A stretch of 38,227 nucleotides of DNA from Ruminiclostridium sp. (GTDB lineage Bacteria; Bacillota; Clostridia; Oscillospirales; Ruminococcaceae): positions 1-38,227 of the forward strand of contig JAFPUE010000110.1 in the NCBI GenBank assembly GCA_017395555.1. Direction: 5' to 3'. This document shows, one piece after another, positions 31,252 to 38,227 of this stretch (within the stretch, counting starts at the first letter, position 1; the number at the start of each line of letters is the position of its first letter). The translations under genes and the position numbers were made by a program. A model generated the notes under the pieces. It was not told where the DNA came from. It did not search any database and saw only the letters and a program-made list of their open reading frames with translations.

Positions 31252-32364
31252 TTACTCTTCTTCCTCGGCAGGAGCGGGTTCTTCCTGGGTAGGCTCGTCG
31301 GGGGTATATACTACTTTGAGGAGACGATCGGAGATAGCGGAGATGAGGTTCTTGTACTGGAGTTTTTCTACCCACTTCTTCGGGAAGCCCTGTATTCCGA
31401 AATATGCGCCGAGCATTGCGCCGGTCATGGAAGCGCAGGTGTCGCTTGCGCCGTCATGGTTTGCGGCGAGCTGGATAGCGTGACGGGGGCTGTCGCAGTG
31501 GAGTACGGCGCAGTAAACGGCGATCGCGAGAGCTTCGTACGCCTCGAAGCCGTAGCCCATTTTCTTGACTGCGGACAGAGGATCGACTTCCTCGTTGCCG
31601 ACGAGGTCAAGCGCGTACTGGAGTGTCTTCTGGAGCACTTCGCCGTCGGCTACACCGTCGAGCAGCTTGATAACCGTTCTTACAGCGTCCTCGATCTCGG
31701 CTCCATTTACTATCTCCGCGATAATTGCGGCATAGCAGCCCGCGGAAATGTAGCCTACGGGATCGCCGTGGGTTATAGCTGCGGCGCGGCAGCCCATGTC
31801 AAACGCTTTCTTCGTATCGTTATAGAAGTACAGACCGATAGGCGCGGAACGCTTTACGGCACCGTTGTCCTTGTTGGAGTTGAGACGGCGCTCGGGGGTG
31901 CCGTATGCCATATTCTTTATCTTGAGCAGCGCATCTATGTTCTTGGTGTCGGCGGTGCGTTTCTTGTAAAGCCCCTTCGCTTTCAGAAGTCTCAGCTTGT
32001 ACGCATTCTGCGACGGGTCAAAGAGCCATGCGTATTCCTTGCCTGCAACGGTCTTTGTCTGTGTGTACAGCCAAACCTGGTACGAGAGGAAAATATAATC
32101 CTCATAGTTCACCTGACCGTCGTCGGCACCGGCGCTGTGCGCCCAGAGGAGACCGTCCGCAGTGAACAGCGAAAGCTGCGTGTCATCGGTGAAAAGCGCT
32201 GTGCCTGTTCTCTTGCTTACCGCAAGGTCAAGGCAGCCCTTCTTCTCAAATCTTTCGCAGATCGCGTCGTAATCCATGAGCTCGATAGGATAGCCGAAAG
32301 CGTCTCCTATTGCAAGTCCCAGCATTACTCCTTTGAAACGGTCATCAAGATATACTTCGCTCAT
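31252..32364 (-). CDS. ADP-ribosylglycohydrolase (DraG-like)
   Basis: A 370-residue protein of the ADP-ribosylglycohydrolase family, which removes ADP-ribose from proteins or other molecules with two Mg ions. Motifs: GLAIGDAFG, FTDDTQ with metal ligands Thr59-Asp60-Asp61, HGDPVGYISAG, and HDGASDTCASMTGAMLGA with Asp308-Thr309. The second metal site has Ala306 where many members have Asp (GDSDT becomes GASDT), so activity may be altered. The C-terminus is a short acidic tail. The gene starts 20 bases inside the end of the upstream gene, so the two are translationally linked. No ADP-ribosyltransferase partner is in the window. Confidence 0.9.
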   Translation of the reverse strand: MSEVYLDDRFKGVMLGLAIGDAFGYPIELMDYDAICERFEKKGCLDLAVSKRTGTALFTDDTQLSLFTADGLLWAHSAGADDGQVNYEDYIFLSYQVWLYTQTKTVAGKEYAWLFDPSQNAYKLRLLKAKGLYKKRTADTKNIDALLKIKNMAYGTPERRLNSNKDNGAVKRSAPIGLYFYNDTKKAFDMGCRAAAITHGDPVGYISAGCYAAIIAEIVNGAEIEDAVRTVIKLLDGVADGEVLQKTLQYALDLVGNEEVDPLSAVKKMGYGFEAYEALAIAVYCAVLHCDSPRHAIQLAANHDGASDTCASMTGAMLGAYFGIQGFPKKWVEKLQYKNLISAISDRLLKVVYTPDEPTQEEPAPAEEEE

Positions 32365-33706
32365 TTTGGTTCGTCCTTTCCTTTTTGAGTTTCCTCATAG
32401 TTTTTCTGTCATATATGGTCTTGGAGATTACCATAGTTTTCTGGGTCATATACAGCCTTTCGAGATAATCGTAATATATCCCCGGCGAGGCTATTCCGCT
32501 TATGCAGACTATGTCCGTGCCCGCCTTTCCGAGTATCTCGTCGGTGAGCAGCACACAGTTCGTGCTCAGAATTGAATAAGTCTTGAACTTCCCGCGTGTG
32601 AACTTGTAGAAATCCGCGTGTGTTCCGTACCACACCTCACTGCTGTAATCGTGGAAATCGCTCAGCTTCACATTGCTTTCGCCCTTTTCCTCGACAGCCC
32701 TCTGATACGGCGGCTTCCAGAGTACAGTCCTGCTTTTGAGCTTCTGTACCTCCTGCCGCACCGCTTCGAGCTGTTCCGGCGAGAGCCGCAGCCCGTATGA
32801 GAACACCATTTTCCTGTCATGCGTCACGGAAAAATCGAGGTACGGCTCCTTCTCCGCTATGAACATAACGCCGTCCCCGAACACCCCGAAGAGCCTGTGC
32901 GAAGACCAGTCATGATTGCCGTAGGAGATCACCTCACCGTCGAGGTAAAGATCCAGATGTCCGACTTTGCCGGAGCCGTTGTTCGAGACGTGTACCATTA
33001 TCTCGATATCCGGCGGTACTCCGTCGCTGCGGTCATCGTCGATGAGCTCCGGCGGTTCGTCGTTGACCGAGATATATTCATTTATGTAACGCAGTGTTCC
33101 CAGCGGCATGAATGTCGAGACATAAACCGGCGGGGAAATGCGTATTCTTCTTTTCAGATTATTCTTCACCCGCTGCGGGACGATCAGGCTTATGAAGTCC
33201 GATATCATTTCCGCACCGAAGAGTATGCAGTAAACTCCTGATATGATAAGGAACATATCGTCCCGCAGGCCGGTCGCGAACATCAGCACCACGAATACCA
33301 TATAGAATACGAAAGCGATAAGGTCGAGCCAGTGTCCGGGGTGATTGTTTATCTTCGCGACAATGAAATCCGCCATTTTAGATGCCGCATTGAACAGCAG
33401 ATATGCTGCCAGAACGTAAGCGGCAAGCGCGAACGACAGCTGCGGCAGAGAGAAAAGCAGAATTCCGAGCGCTATGTTGACGACAGCGGTTATCAGCTTC
33501 GCCTTGCGCCGCTTCTGTCCGAGACGCCCGTTGTGCGCAATGAACGCAAACAGGTTGTTTGCGCCGTGGATTACAAGCACGGCTGCGGCGAAGTAGGCAA
33601 GGGGAGTGATAAGTACCTCCCGCTGGCTCACTATCACTATCCCGAGCGTCAGCATAGCCGCTCCGAGCGCAAACAGAAGCGCTTTGTAAAGGTAGATCCT
33701 GTACAT
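32345..33706 (-). CDS. DUF308/HdeD-like membrane protein fused to papain-like domain
   Basis: A 453-residue protein of unusual make-up. Residues 1 to about 180 are six hydrophobic helices of HdeD/DUF308 type (VLVIHGANNLFAF, VNIALGILLF). Residues about 225-453 are soluble and resemble permuted papain-like (NlpC/P60 superfamily, DUF4105/YiiX-like) domains: a candidate catalytic His250 in GKVGHLDLYLDG and a candidate Cys384 in STNCVLLTDEIL. The fold and catalytic pair are inferred from pattern only. Its start overlaps the rlmH stop by one base (TAATG), and its end overlaps the ADP-ribosylglycohydrolase start by 20 bases. It could be a membrane-tethered peptidase, amidase or acyltransferase. Confidence 0.75.
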   Translation of the reverse strand: MYRIYLYKALLFALGAAMLTLGIVIVSQREVLITPLAYFAAAVLVIHGANNLFAFIAHNGRLGQKRRKAKLITAVVNIALGILLFSLPQLSFALAAYVLAAYLLFNAASKMADFIVAKINNHPGHWLDLIAFVFYMVFVVLMFATGLRDDMFLIISGVYCILFGAEMISDFISLIVPQRVKNNLKRRIRISPPVYVSTFMPLGTLRYINEYISVNDEPPELIDDDRSDGVPPDIEIMVHVSNNGSGKVGHLDLYLDGEVISYGNHDWSSHRLFGVFGDGVMFIAEKEPYLDFSVTHDRKMVFSYGLRLSPEQLEAVRQEVQKLKSRTVLWKPPYQRAVEEKGESNVKLSDFHDYSSEVWYGTHADFYKFTRGKFKTYSILSTNCVLLTDEILGKAGTDIVCISGIASPGIYYDYLERLYMTQKTMVISKTIYDRKTMRKLKKERTNQNERSIS

Positions 33707-34188
33707 TATTTGTGATACTTTCTGTTGTTAATGATTGAGAACGCACGGTAGAGCTGCTCGGCGAGCATTATACGCGCAAGCCTGTGCGGAAAGGTCATTT
33801 CCGACATACTCAGCTTTATCCTGCCCGCGGATTTCACCCTGTCCGCAAGTCCGAACGAGCCTCCGATGATAAACACGAATGTTCCCGTTCCGGCGGCGGT
33901 CTCTCTGCCGATAAGCTCGGCAAAGCCCTCGCTGCTGCGCTGTTTTCCCTCGATACAGAGCGGTATCACACAGCTCCCGGCCGGTATCTTCGCGAGAATT
34001 TTGTCAGCCTCGGTACCCAGCGCTTTTGCGATCTCGCCCTCCGACGGCGTATCGGGCAGCTTCTCCTGCTCGATCTCCTCCGCAGTCAGCTTGCAGAACG
34101 CAGACAGCCGCTTCGCGTACTCGTCGAAAGCCTCTTTCAGATACGGCTCTTTAAGTCTGCCGACGGCGATGATCTTTACGCTTACCAT
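33706..34188 (-). CDS. rlmH: 23S rRNA pseudouridine1915-N3-methyltransferase RlmH
   Basis: A 160-residue SPOUT methyltransferase that methylates pseudouridine 1915 in helix 69 of 23S rRNA. Signatures: VSVKIIAVGRLKEPYLKEAF at the N-terminus, FIIGGSFGL (the trefoil-knot SAM site) and MTFPHRLARIMLAEQLYRA, ending INNRKYHK. The start at 34188 is the ATG overlapping the last codons of the carboxypeptidase (CAATGGTAA) and gives standard length; a longer in-frame version would lie inside that gene. Coupled at both ends with neighbours. Confidence 0.97.
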   Translation of the reverse strand: MVSVKIIAVGRLKEPYLKEAFDEYAKRLSAFCKLTAEEIEQEKLPDTPSEGEIAKALGTEADKILAKIPAGSCVIPLCIEGKQRSSEGFAELIGRETAAGTGTFVFIIGGSFGLADRVKSAGRIKLSMSEMTFPHRLARIMLAEQLYRAFSIINNRKYHK

Positions 34189-35630
34189 TGGCTGCGGATA
34201 TTCGCCTTGCGGTTGCGGCGCGCCTCCATTTTGGCGATACGCGCCTTCTGCACGGTGTTGAGCACAACGTCCGCGATTATGAGTACAGCGAGGGCCGCCA
34301 CGCAAAGACGAAACCACCACTTGTCGAAGATGCTGTTTATCATCCTCATAGTATATTCAAATTGTGACAGGCCTATGCTCTGTGAAGCGACGAGATTTGT
34401 CGTCCAGATAGTCTCACCGTCGAGCTCCAGCTCAAGAGTTCCCATTACCTGACCCTTTTCGATAGGAGCGACTACCGCGTCGTTGTCGTTTTTCTCGGCG
34501 GTTATCGTGATCTTCTGCTGTATAACGGAAGGATCGAGGTCTTTCGGGAGCAGAGTGGAGAATGCGGCAGCGGGCTTTAGTATCGAAACGTCCGCGTTCT
34601 CGCCCATATCAACCTTGACATTGGCAACGAAGGTATTCTCATTCATTACCTCGCGTATGTCGAACGTGCGGAAAGCCCATTTGTAGAGCGCGATAGAGTC
34701 CTTGAAGTGACCGTTGAGTCTGTTTCCCTCAGCGTCCCTGTACGGCGCACCGCAGGTGACGAGCATATAGTTGAAGCCGTTCTGCGAAGCTGTCGATACG
34801 ATATTTGCGAATCCCTCGTGATAGACAGTCCAGTTCCCGTCCGCGTCCTTGGTGTAGTATTCGCCCATGCTTCCCGTTTTGAGACCGGAAGCAAATTCGT
34901 AGTAATACGGGTTGTCGCCGACGTTGTTTATCAGCGAGTTTACGTTGTAGATGCCGTAGGGCGAGGGGTTGTACTTGTTCGCCGGCATGATATATTCGTA
35001 GGTGTTCGAGATATCAACGAGCTCGGGGAGCTTGTCATAGATGTATTTTGCGATAAGGTACAGGTCATAGGGCGTCGAGTAGTTGTCCTCCTGCCAGAGA
35101 CCGTGGGTGTTGCCGAAGTGCGTATTCTTGCAGCCGAGCTCCTTTGCCTTCTTGTTCATCATATCTATGAAAGCGGATATGCCGCCCTTATTCTTGCAGA
35201 GGTTGTAGCCGATGATGTTTCCCGTCTCACAGCCGGACTTTACGAGCAGTCCGTAAAGGCAGTCCTTCATGGTGAGATCGGTCTGACCGACAGCGATACC
35301 CGCGGTGCCGGCACCCTCCTTGTTCGGGTCACCCTCCCAGAACTCGTTGGTGCAGTCATAGGTTACCTCCATGGGCATAGAAAGATCGGAGCAGTTCTCA
35401 TATGCGACGATAGCGGTCATCAGCTTGGTGATAGATGCCGGGTAGCACTTCTCGTTCTCGTTCTTTGCGGCGATTACCGTGCCGAGATCGAGGTTTACCA
35501 TATAATACGCGCTGCTGTACAGCTCAACGTCCGGTGTGAATGCGGCGGACGCTGGAATGCTTACGGCGGGTATTAGTGCAAAAACCAACAGAATAGCCGT
35601 AAAGACAGCCGTAAATTTTATATTTCGCAT
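34182..35630 (-). CDS. D-alanyl-D-alanine carboxypeptidase (S11, low-molecular-weight PBP)
   Basis: A 482-residue exported serine carboxypeptidase that trims D-Ala from peptidoglycan stem peptides. Signal peptide 1-29, peptidase domain with SxxK at Ser66-x-x-Lys69 (PASITKLM), KTG at Lys251-Thr252-Gly253, a C-terminal beta domain, and a membrane anchor (about 438-460) with a basic cytoplasmic tail. The SxN motif reads Ser132-Gly-Cys134 in place of SGN, an unusual but perhaps recurrent Clostridial variant. It is first of the leftward operon with rlmH, the DUF308-papain-like gene and the ADP-ribosylglycohydrolase. An extended -10 (TGTTATAAT) lies upstream at about 35700. Confidence 0.93.
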   Translation of the reverse strand: MRNIKFTAVFTAILLVFALIPAVSIPASAAFTPDVELYSSAYYMVNLDLGTVIAAKNENEKCYPASITKLMTAIVAYENCSDLSMPMEVTYDCTNEFWEGDPNKEGAGTAGIAVGQTDLTMKDCLYGLLVKSGCETGNIIGYNLCKNKGGISAFIDMMNKKAKELGCKNTHFGNTHGLWQEDNYSTPYDLYLIAKYIYDKLPELVDISNTYEYIMPANKYNPSPYGIYNVNSLINNVGDNPYYYEFASGLKTGSMGEYYTKDADGNWTVYHEGFANIVSTASQNGFNYMLVTCGAPYRDAEGNRLNGHFKDSIALYKWAFRTFDIREVMNENTFVANVKVDMGENADVSILKPAAAFSTLLPKDLDPSVIQQKITITAEKNDNDAVVAPIEKGQVMGTLELELDGETIWTTNLVASQSIGLSQFEYTMRMINSIFDKWWFRLCVAALAVLIIADVVLNTVQKARIAKMEARRNRKANIRSQW

Positions 35631-35783
35631 ATAGACAAAACCACCTTTTTGGGATATAATATATAAAGATAAAAAAATATCCGGGTAATATAATATACTA
35701 TTATAACATACTTTGCCGAAAAATAAAAGCCTTTTCTTAAAGGTTTATGAAAAAATTTTTATATAAATCGGGAAAATATTTAT

Positions 35784-36464
35784 ATGATATTGATAACAGG
35801 TGACATTCACGGTGACATTTCCCGCTTTTCCGACAAGAAGATCCGGAAACTGAAAAAGGGCGACTGCCTTATAGTGTGCGGGGACTTCGGGTTTGTCTGG
35901 GACGGCTCCGACAAGGAGAAGAAGCTCCTGAAAAAGCTCGGAAAGCGCCGATATAACATACTTTTTGTCGAGGGCGCCCACGATAACCTCGACGAGCTGG
36001 AGAAATACCCGACAGAGATGTGGAACGGCGGGCTTACCCGTGTGATTAGCGGAAACCTGCGCCAGCTTGTACGCGGCAATATCTTCGATATCGGCGGCAA
36101 AAGGGTGTTTGCGTTCGGCGGCGGCAGAGGCGAGGAAAACGGAGGCGCGGCCCCGTGTTCGGAGGAGACCGCATCGAGGTACGAATGTCCGTCCGAAGCC
36201 GAGATCACCGGGTCCGACGCGCGGCTTGCCGCTGTGAGCAAGACCGTGGATATGATCGTGAGCTACGAGCCGCCCGCTTCGATAGCCGATTTTCTCGGGT
36301 ACGGCGTGACCGCAGCAGACGGGGTAGGCGTTTATCTCGATACCGTCCGCCACGAGATACGGTTCGGGATATGGTATTTTGGCAAGCATCACATAAACAA
36401 GACCGTCCCGCCGCGCTTCATGGCTGTCTTTGACAGCGTAACGGACGCGGAGGTACTTAAATGA
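35784..36464 (+). CDS. Metallophosphoesterase-like protein with missing metal ligands
   Basis: A 226-residue calcineurin-fold protein. The first motifs are intact (GDIHGD: Asp7, His9; CGDFG: Asp34), as is the catalytic His66-Asp67. Three usual metal ligands are replaced: GNHD/E becomes GAHDN (Asn to Ala65), the middle His becomes Tyr161 (SYEPP where THxPP is usual), and GHxH becomes GKHH (first His to Lys201). So it is either inactive or uses an altered metal centre. The start has a weak ribosome site (GGGA), about 10 bases away. Divergent from the carboxypeptidase. The frame is intact and composition normal. Confidence 0.85.
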   Translation: MILITGDIHGDISRFSDKKIRKLKKGDCLIVCGDFGFVWDGSDKEKKLLKKLGKRRYNILFVEGAHDNLDELEKYPTEMWNGGLTRVISGNLRQLVRGNIFDIGGKRVFAFGGGRGEENGGAAPCSEETASRYECPSEAEITGSDARLAAVSKTVDMIVSYEPPASIADFLGYGVTAADGVGVYLDTVRHEIRFGIWYFGKHHINKTVPPRFMAVFDSVTDAEVLK

Positions 36465-36523
36465 GCACGTTTCACGGCATTTTCGTCGTGATATGATAGA
36501 TTATTGAAAGGAAGAATAACGAC

Positions 36524-36760
36524 ATGGCAGAATTCAAGTATGAGATAGTAAAGGAACTTGGCGTGATCTCCGAGGGCGCAAGAGGCTGGAACAAGGAGCT
36601 CAACCTTATCAGCTGGAATGACAACGCACCGAAATTCGATATCCGCGACTGGTCACCCGATCACAGCAGGATGGGAAAGGGAACATCGCTCACCGAGGAG
36701 GAGATGAACCGCCTCATCGAGCTCTTCAACACCCGTGACGAAGAAGACAGTTTTGAATAA
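36524..36760 (+). CDS. YdbC/PC4-like single-strand DNA-binding protein
   Basis: A 78-residue protein matching the YdbC family, whose structure is a PC4/coactivator-p15-like fold that binds single-stranded DNA. Characteristic segments are ELGVISEGARGWNKELNLISWN and FDIRDWSPDHSRMGKGTSLTEEEM. Ribosome site GAAAGGA. It probably acts in transcription or repair. It stands alone, ends before a terminator, and follows the metallophosphoesterase gene after 59 bases. Confidence 0.92.
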   Translation: MAEFKYEIVKELGVISEGARGWNKELNLISWNDNAPKFDIRDWSPDHSRMGKGTSLTEEEMNRLIELFNTRDEEDSFE

Positions 36761-36789
36761 TCGGTAACCAAAGTGTAACCTTGCCTTGC

Positions 36790-36829
36790 AAAATACCCAA
36801 AACGCCGAAACAAGCGTGCGGGTATTTTT
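36790..36829 (+). terminator. Terminator of the YdbC-like gene
   Basis: AAAATACCC (36790-36798) pairs with GGGTATTTT (36820-36828), followed by T-rich sequence. The A/T base makes it bidirectional in form. Confidence 0.75.
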
Positions 36830-36878
36830 ACTTTTTCACAGAAAATTCACATTTTAGATACCAAAAATTCATTTTTAG

Positions 36879-36907
36879 TTGACTTTTTTTCCTTTAGATG
36901 ATATAAT
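36879..36907 (+). promoter_or_regulatory. Promoter of the DUF4190 gene
   Basis: TTGACT (36879-36884), 17 bases, TATAAT (36902-36907). Transcription start near 36914; leader about 64 bases. Confidence 0.85.
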
Positions 36908-36922
36908 AGGCGTAGTTGTAAA

Positions 36923-36938
36923 ACTGCTTTAAAGCAGT
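36923..36938. promoter_or_regulatory. Perfect 16-bp palindrome just past the start site
   Basis: ACTGCTTTAAAGCAGT is a perfect dyad placed about +10 to +25 of the DUF4190 transcript. Position and symmetry fit a repressor operator or a 5' stabilising hairpin. Confidence 0.55.
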
Positions 36939-36977
36939 ACCCGACAACATTCTTTTTCGTTATAGGAGGAATAAATC

Positions 36978-37262
36978 ATGACAACAAAAAATAAGGCTAT
37001 CGTAGCACTCGTATGCGGTATCCTCGGTCTCGTAGGCGGTTGGATCCCGGTTGTACAGTACATCACCGGTATTCTTTCCATCGTAGCTATCATCTTCGGT
37101 GCTCTCGCACTCAAGGATAAGCCCGAGGGAAGCGAAAAGAGCATGGCTGTTGCAGGTCTTGTTCTCGGTATCATCGCTTGCGCGATCACACTTCTTGCTA
37201 TACTCTGCGTTATATGTGCAGCAGGCGCACTTGCGGCAGCAGGCGCTCAGTTACAGTATTAA
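36978..37262 (+). CDS. DUF4190 small membrane protein
   Basis: A 94-residue protein with three hydrophobic segments in the DUF4190 pattern: NKAIVALVCGILGLVGGW, an ALALKDKPEGSEKSMAVAGLVLGI repeat-like stretch and a C-terminal helix. Function is unknown; members are often highly expressed. Codon use here is very biased (GTA, CTC, GCA, ATC), and both promoter and ribosome site (ATAGGAGGA) are strong, so abundant expression is likely. Followed by a strong terminator. Confidence 0.9.
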   Translation: MTTKNKAIVALVCGILGLVGGWIPVVQYITGILSIVAIIFGALALKDKPEGSEKSMAVAGLVLGIIACAITLLAILCVICAAGALAAAGAQLQY

Positions 37263-37284
37263 TCGGCTGTAAAAAGAACAGACG

Positions 37285-37317
37285 CTCCCCGCTCATAATG
37301 AACGGGGAGTTTTTTTT
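37285..37317 (+). terminator. Terminator of the DUF4190 gene
   Basis: CTCCCCG (37285-37291) / CGGGGAG (37303-37309) then eight T. It ends 14 bases before the lgt start, so lgt probably depends on read-through or a weak promoter. Confidence 0.9.
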
Positions 37318-37331
37318 CGGGGGAGGTTCAG

Positions 37332-38123
37332 ATGTTACCGGGAATTACGATTTTCGGCAGGTTCATAAGCAGCTACGCGTTAGCCGCGCTTGTCGGTGTA
37401 TTTGCGGCGTGTCCGTTCGCGATATTCACATATAAGAAGCGCACCGGGGACGGCTATCCGATGCTTGCGATGCTGCTTATCTCCGCGGTAGGCATTTTTG
37501 CCGGCGGCGGACTGCTTTACGGTATTACAAATATTGACAAATGGTATCTTCTCTCGCAGGCAAAGGATTTCGGCGAGTGGTGGGAGTACGCGAAGCTGAT
37601 TTTCGGCGGCTCGGTGTTCTACGGCGGACTTTTCGGCGGTATGGCTGTCGGTGCGTTCGTGATAAAGAAGCGAGGATATCCCGCAGACCTAATGACCGAT
37701 ATAGCCGCACCTGCTGTTGCACTGTTTCATGGCTTCGGGCGGATAGGCTGCTTTCTCGGCGGCTGCTGCTACGGGATAGAGGTTCCGTGGGGGATAACCT
37801 TCACTCACTCGCTCAACGAACCCGCGAACGGGGTTCCGAGAATGCCGGTACAGCTTTTCGAGTCGGGGTTTGAGTTCCTGCTTTTCTTTGTGCTCTGGCA
37901 GCTCTTACGGCATGACAAGCTCAAGGGCAGGCTGTTATCGCTGTATCTGATAGCTTATGGCATATTCCGTTTCCTTATCGAGTATTTCCGCGGCGACACG
38001 TACCGCGGCTTCATCTTCGGAATGTCAACATCGCAGTTCATCAGCATTTTCGCAGTAATCGGCGGTGCGGCGTATCTCTCCTTCAAGACCCTTCGCCGCG
38101 ATCACGAGAACCAGATAGAATAA
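37332..38123 (+). CDS. lgt: Prolipoprotein diacylglyceryl transferase
   Basis: A 263-residue membrane enzyme of the Lgt family, which moves diacylglycerol from phosphatidylglycerol to the lipobox cysteine of prolipoproteins. It has about seven hydrophobic helices. The signature block is HGFGRIGCFLGGCCYG, the Clostridial variant of the classic GRIGNFINGE, and FRFLIEYFRGD is the conserved C-terminal motif. The window contains at least three lipoprotein substrates. Ribosome site GGGGGAGG 6 bases before the ATG at 37332. Confidence 0.92.
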   Translation: MLPGITIFGRFISSYALAALVGVFAACPFAIFTYKKRTGDGYPMLAMLLISAVGIFAGGGLLYGITNIDKWYLLSQAKDFGEWWEYAKLIFGGSVFYGGLFGGMAVGAFVIKKRGYPADLMTDIAAPAVALFHGFGRIGCFLGGCCYGIEVPWGITFTHSLNEPANGVPRMPVQLFESGFEFLLFFVLWQLLRHDKLKGRLLSLYLIAYGIFRFLIEYFRGDTYRGFIFGMSTSQFISIFAVIGGAAYLSFKTLRRDHENQIE

Positions 38124-38127
38124 AGCA

Positions 38128-38159
38128 AAGCTCCGGGCAGAACGAACTGCCCGGAGCTT
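38128..38159 (+). terminator. Terminator hairpin of lgt
   Basis: A perfect 13-bp stem AAGCTCCGGGCAG (38128-38140) / CTGCCCGGAGCTT (38147-38159), 4 bases after the stop. The T-run is weak and the palindromic repeat follows directly. Confidence 0.85.
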
Positions 38160-38161
38160 CT

Positions 38162-38213
38162 GTCTGTCAAAAAAGGAACTTTTTTGACAGACTTGTCCTA
38201 CGCGGACGGCGCC
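38162..38213 (+). repeat. Palindromic intergenic repeat, copy C
   Basis: A perfect 13-bp stem GTCTGTCAAAAAA (38162-38174) / TTTTTTGACAGAC (38180-38192), loop GGAAC, then TTGTCCTACGCGGACGGCGCC. It matches copies A and B, is in the same orientation relative to its gene (lgt), and follows the terminator by 2 bases. It may continue past the window end. Confidence 0.9.
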
Positions 38214-38227
38214 TTCTGTCGGTCAGC

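Noticed and set aside
31210-32388. A 392-codon open frame opposite the ADP-ribosylglycohydrolase
   Set aside because: Antisense shadow; the leftward frame carries all family motifs.

Overview
The window looks like an ordinary chromosomal stretch of a gut-type Firmicute of class Clostridia, most likely Ruminococcus/Oscillospiraceae-like. This is inferred from the gene families and not from a marker gene. The supporting families are the EFR1 flavodoxin-ferredoxin fusion, DUF4358 lipoproteins, DUF4190, YdbC/PC4, AzlCD, an NPxTG-type surface protein, and an Lgt with the GCCYG motif. Strong AGGAGG-type ribosome sites and textbook TTGACA-17-TATAAT promoters agree with this. No phage, insertion sequence, CRISPR array or rRNA was seen. 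The only RNA gene recognised is tRNA-His(GTG).

Layout. Bases 1-4130 hold the end of an aldo/keto reductase, a 43-residue zinc-ribbon protein missed by length cut-offs, and a four-gene leftward operon (DUF5131-DUF4186 fusion, EFR1 ferredoxin, ProX-type prolyl-tRNA deacylase, HAD hydrolase). Bases 4130-7240 hold a PPC/DUF296 protein, an unknown protein, an acyltransferase with a membrane partner, and a possible gene relic. Bases 7450-10050 hold tRNA-His, an alpha/beta hydrolase, a degenerate porphobilinogen deaminase homologue, and a divergent TspO gene. Bases 10050-16500 hold an EAL protein, azlC-azlD-SGNH, and a chemoreceptor. Bases 16750-21830 hold a rightward signalling block: STAS domain fused to a kinase-like phosphotransferase, a Cache-HAMP-PP2C phosphatase, and a GGDEF cyclase. 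Bases 22000-25200 hold an orphan solute-binding lipoprotein, a divergent AraC regulator, and a secreted NPRTG protein. Bases 25370-30880 are one leftward unit: rel, a DtxR-type regulator, two paralogous surface SGNH proteins, a DUF4358 lipoprotein and a membrane protein. Bases 31250-35630 are another leftward unit with overlapping genes: D,D-carboxypeptidase, rlmH, a DUF308 protein fused to a papain-like domain, and an ADP-ribosylglycohydrolase. Bases 35780-38227 hold a degenerate metallophosphoesterase, a PC4-like protein, a DUF4190 protein and lgt.

The most interesting signals are these: (1) a HemC homologue that has lost its cofactor cysteine, catalytic Asp and two substrate-binding Arg, paired with tspO through overlapping divergent promoters; (2) a self-contained STAS-kinase / PP2C / GGDEF signalling set; (3) a DUF308-papain-like protein translationally overlapped with an ADP-ribosylglycohydrolase; (4) two families of intergenic palindromic repeats, one with compensatory stem changes and always just downstream of a gene's 3' end, the other a 57-bp inverted pair that starts on a stop codon and recurs in the next gene's leader; (5) a metallophosphoesterase missing three metal ligands.

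Functions are assigned from motifs and remembered family patterns, with no database search. Residue numbers are counted by hand.
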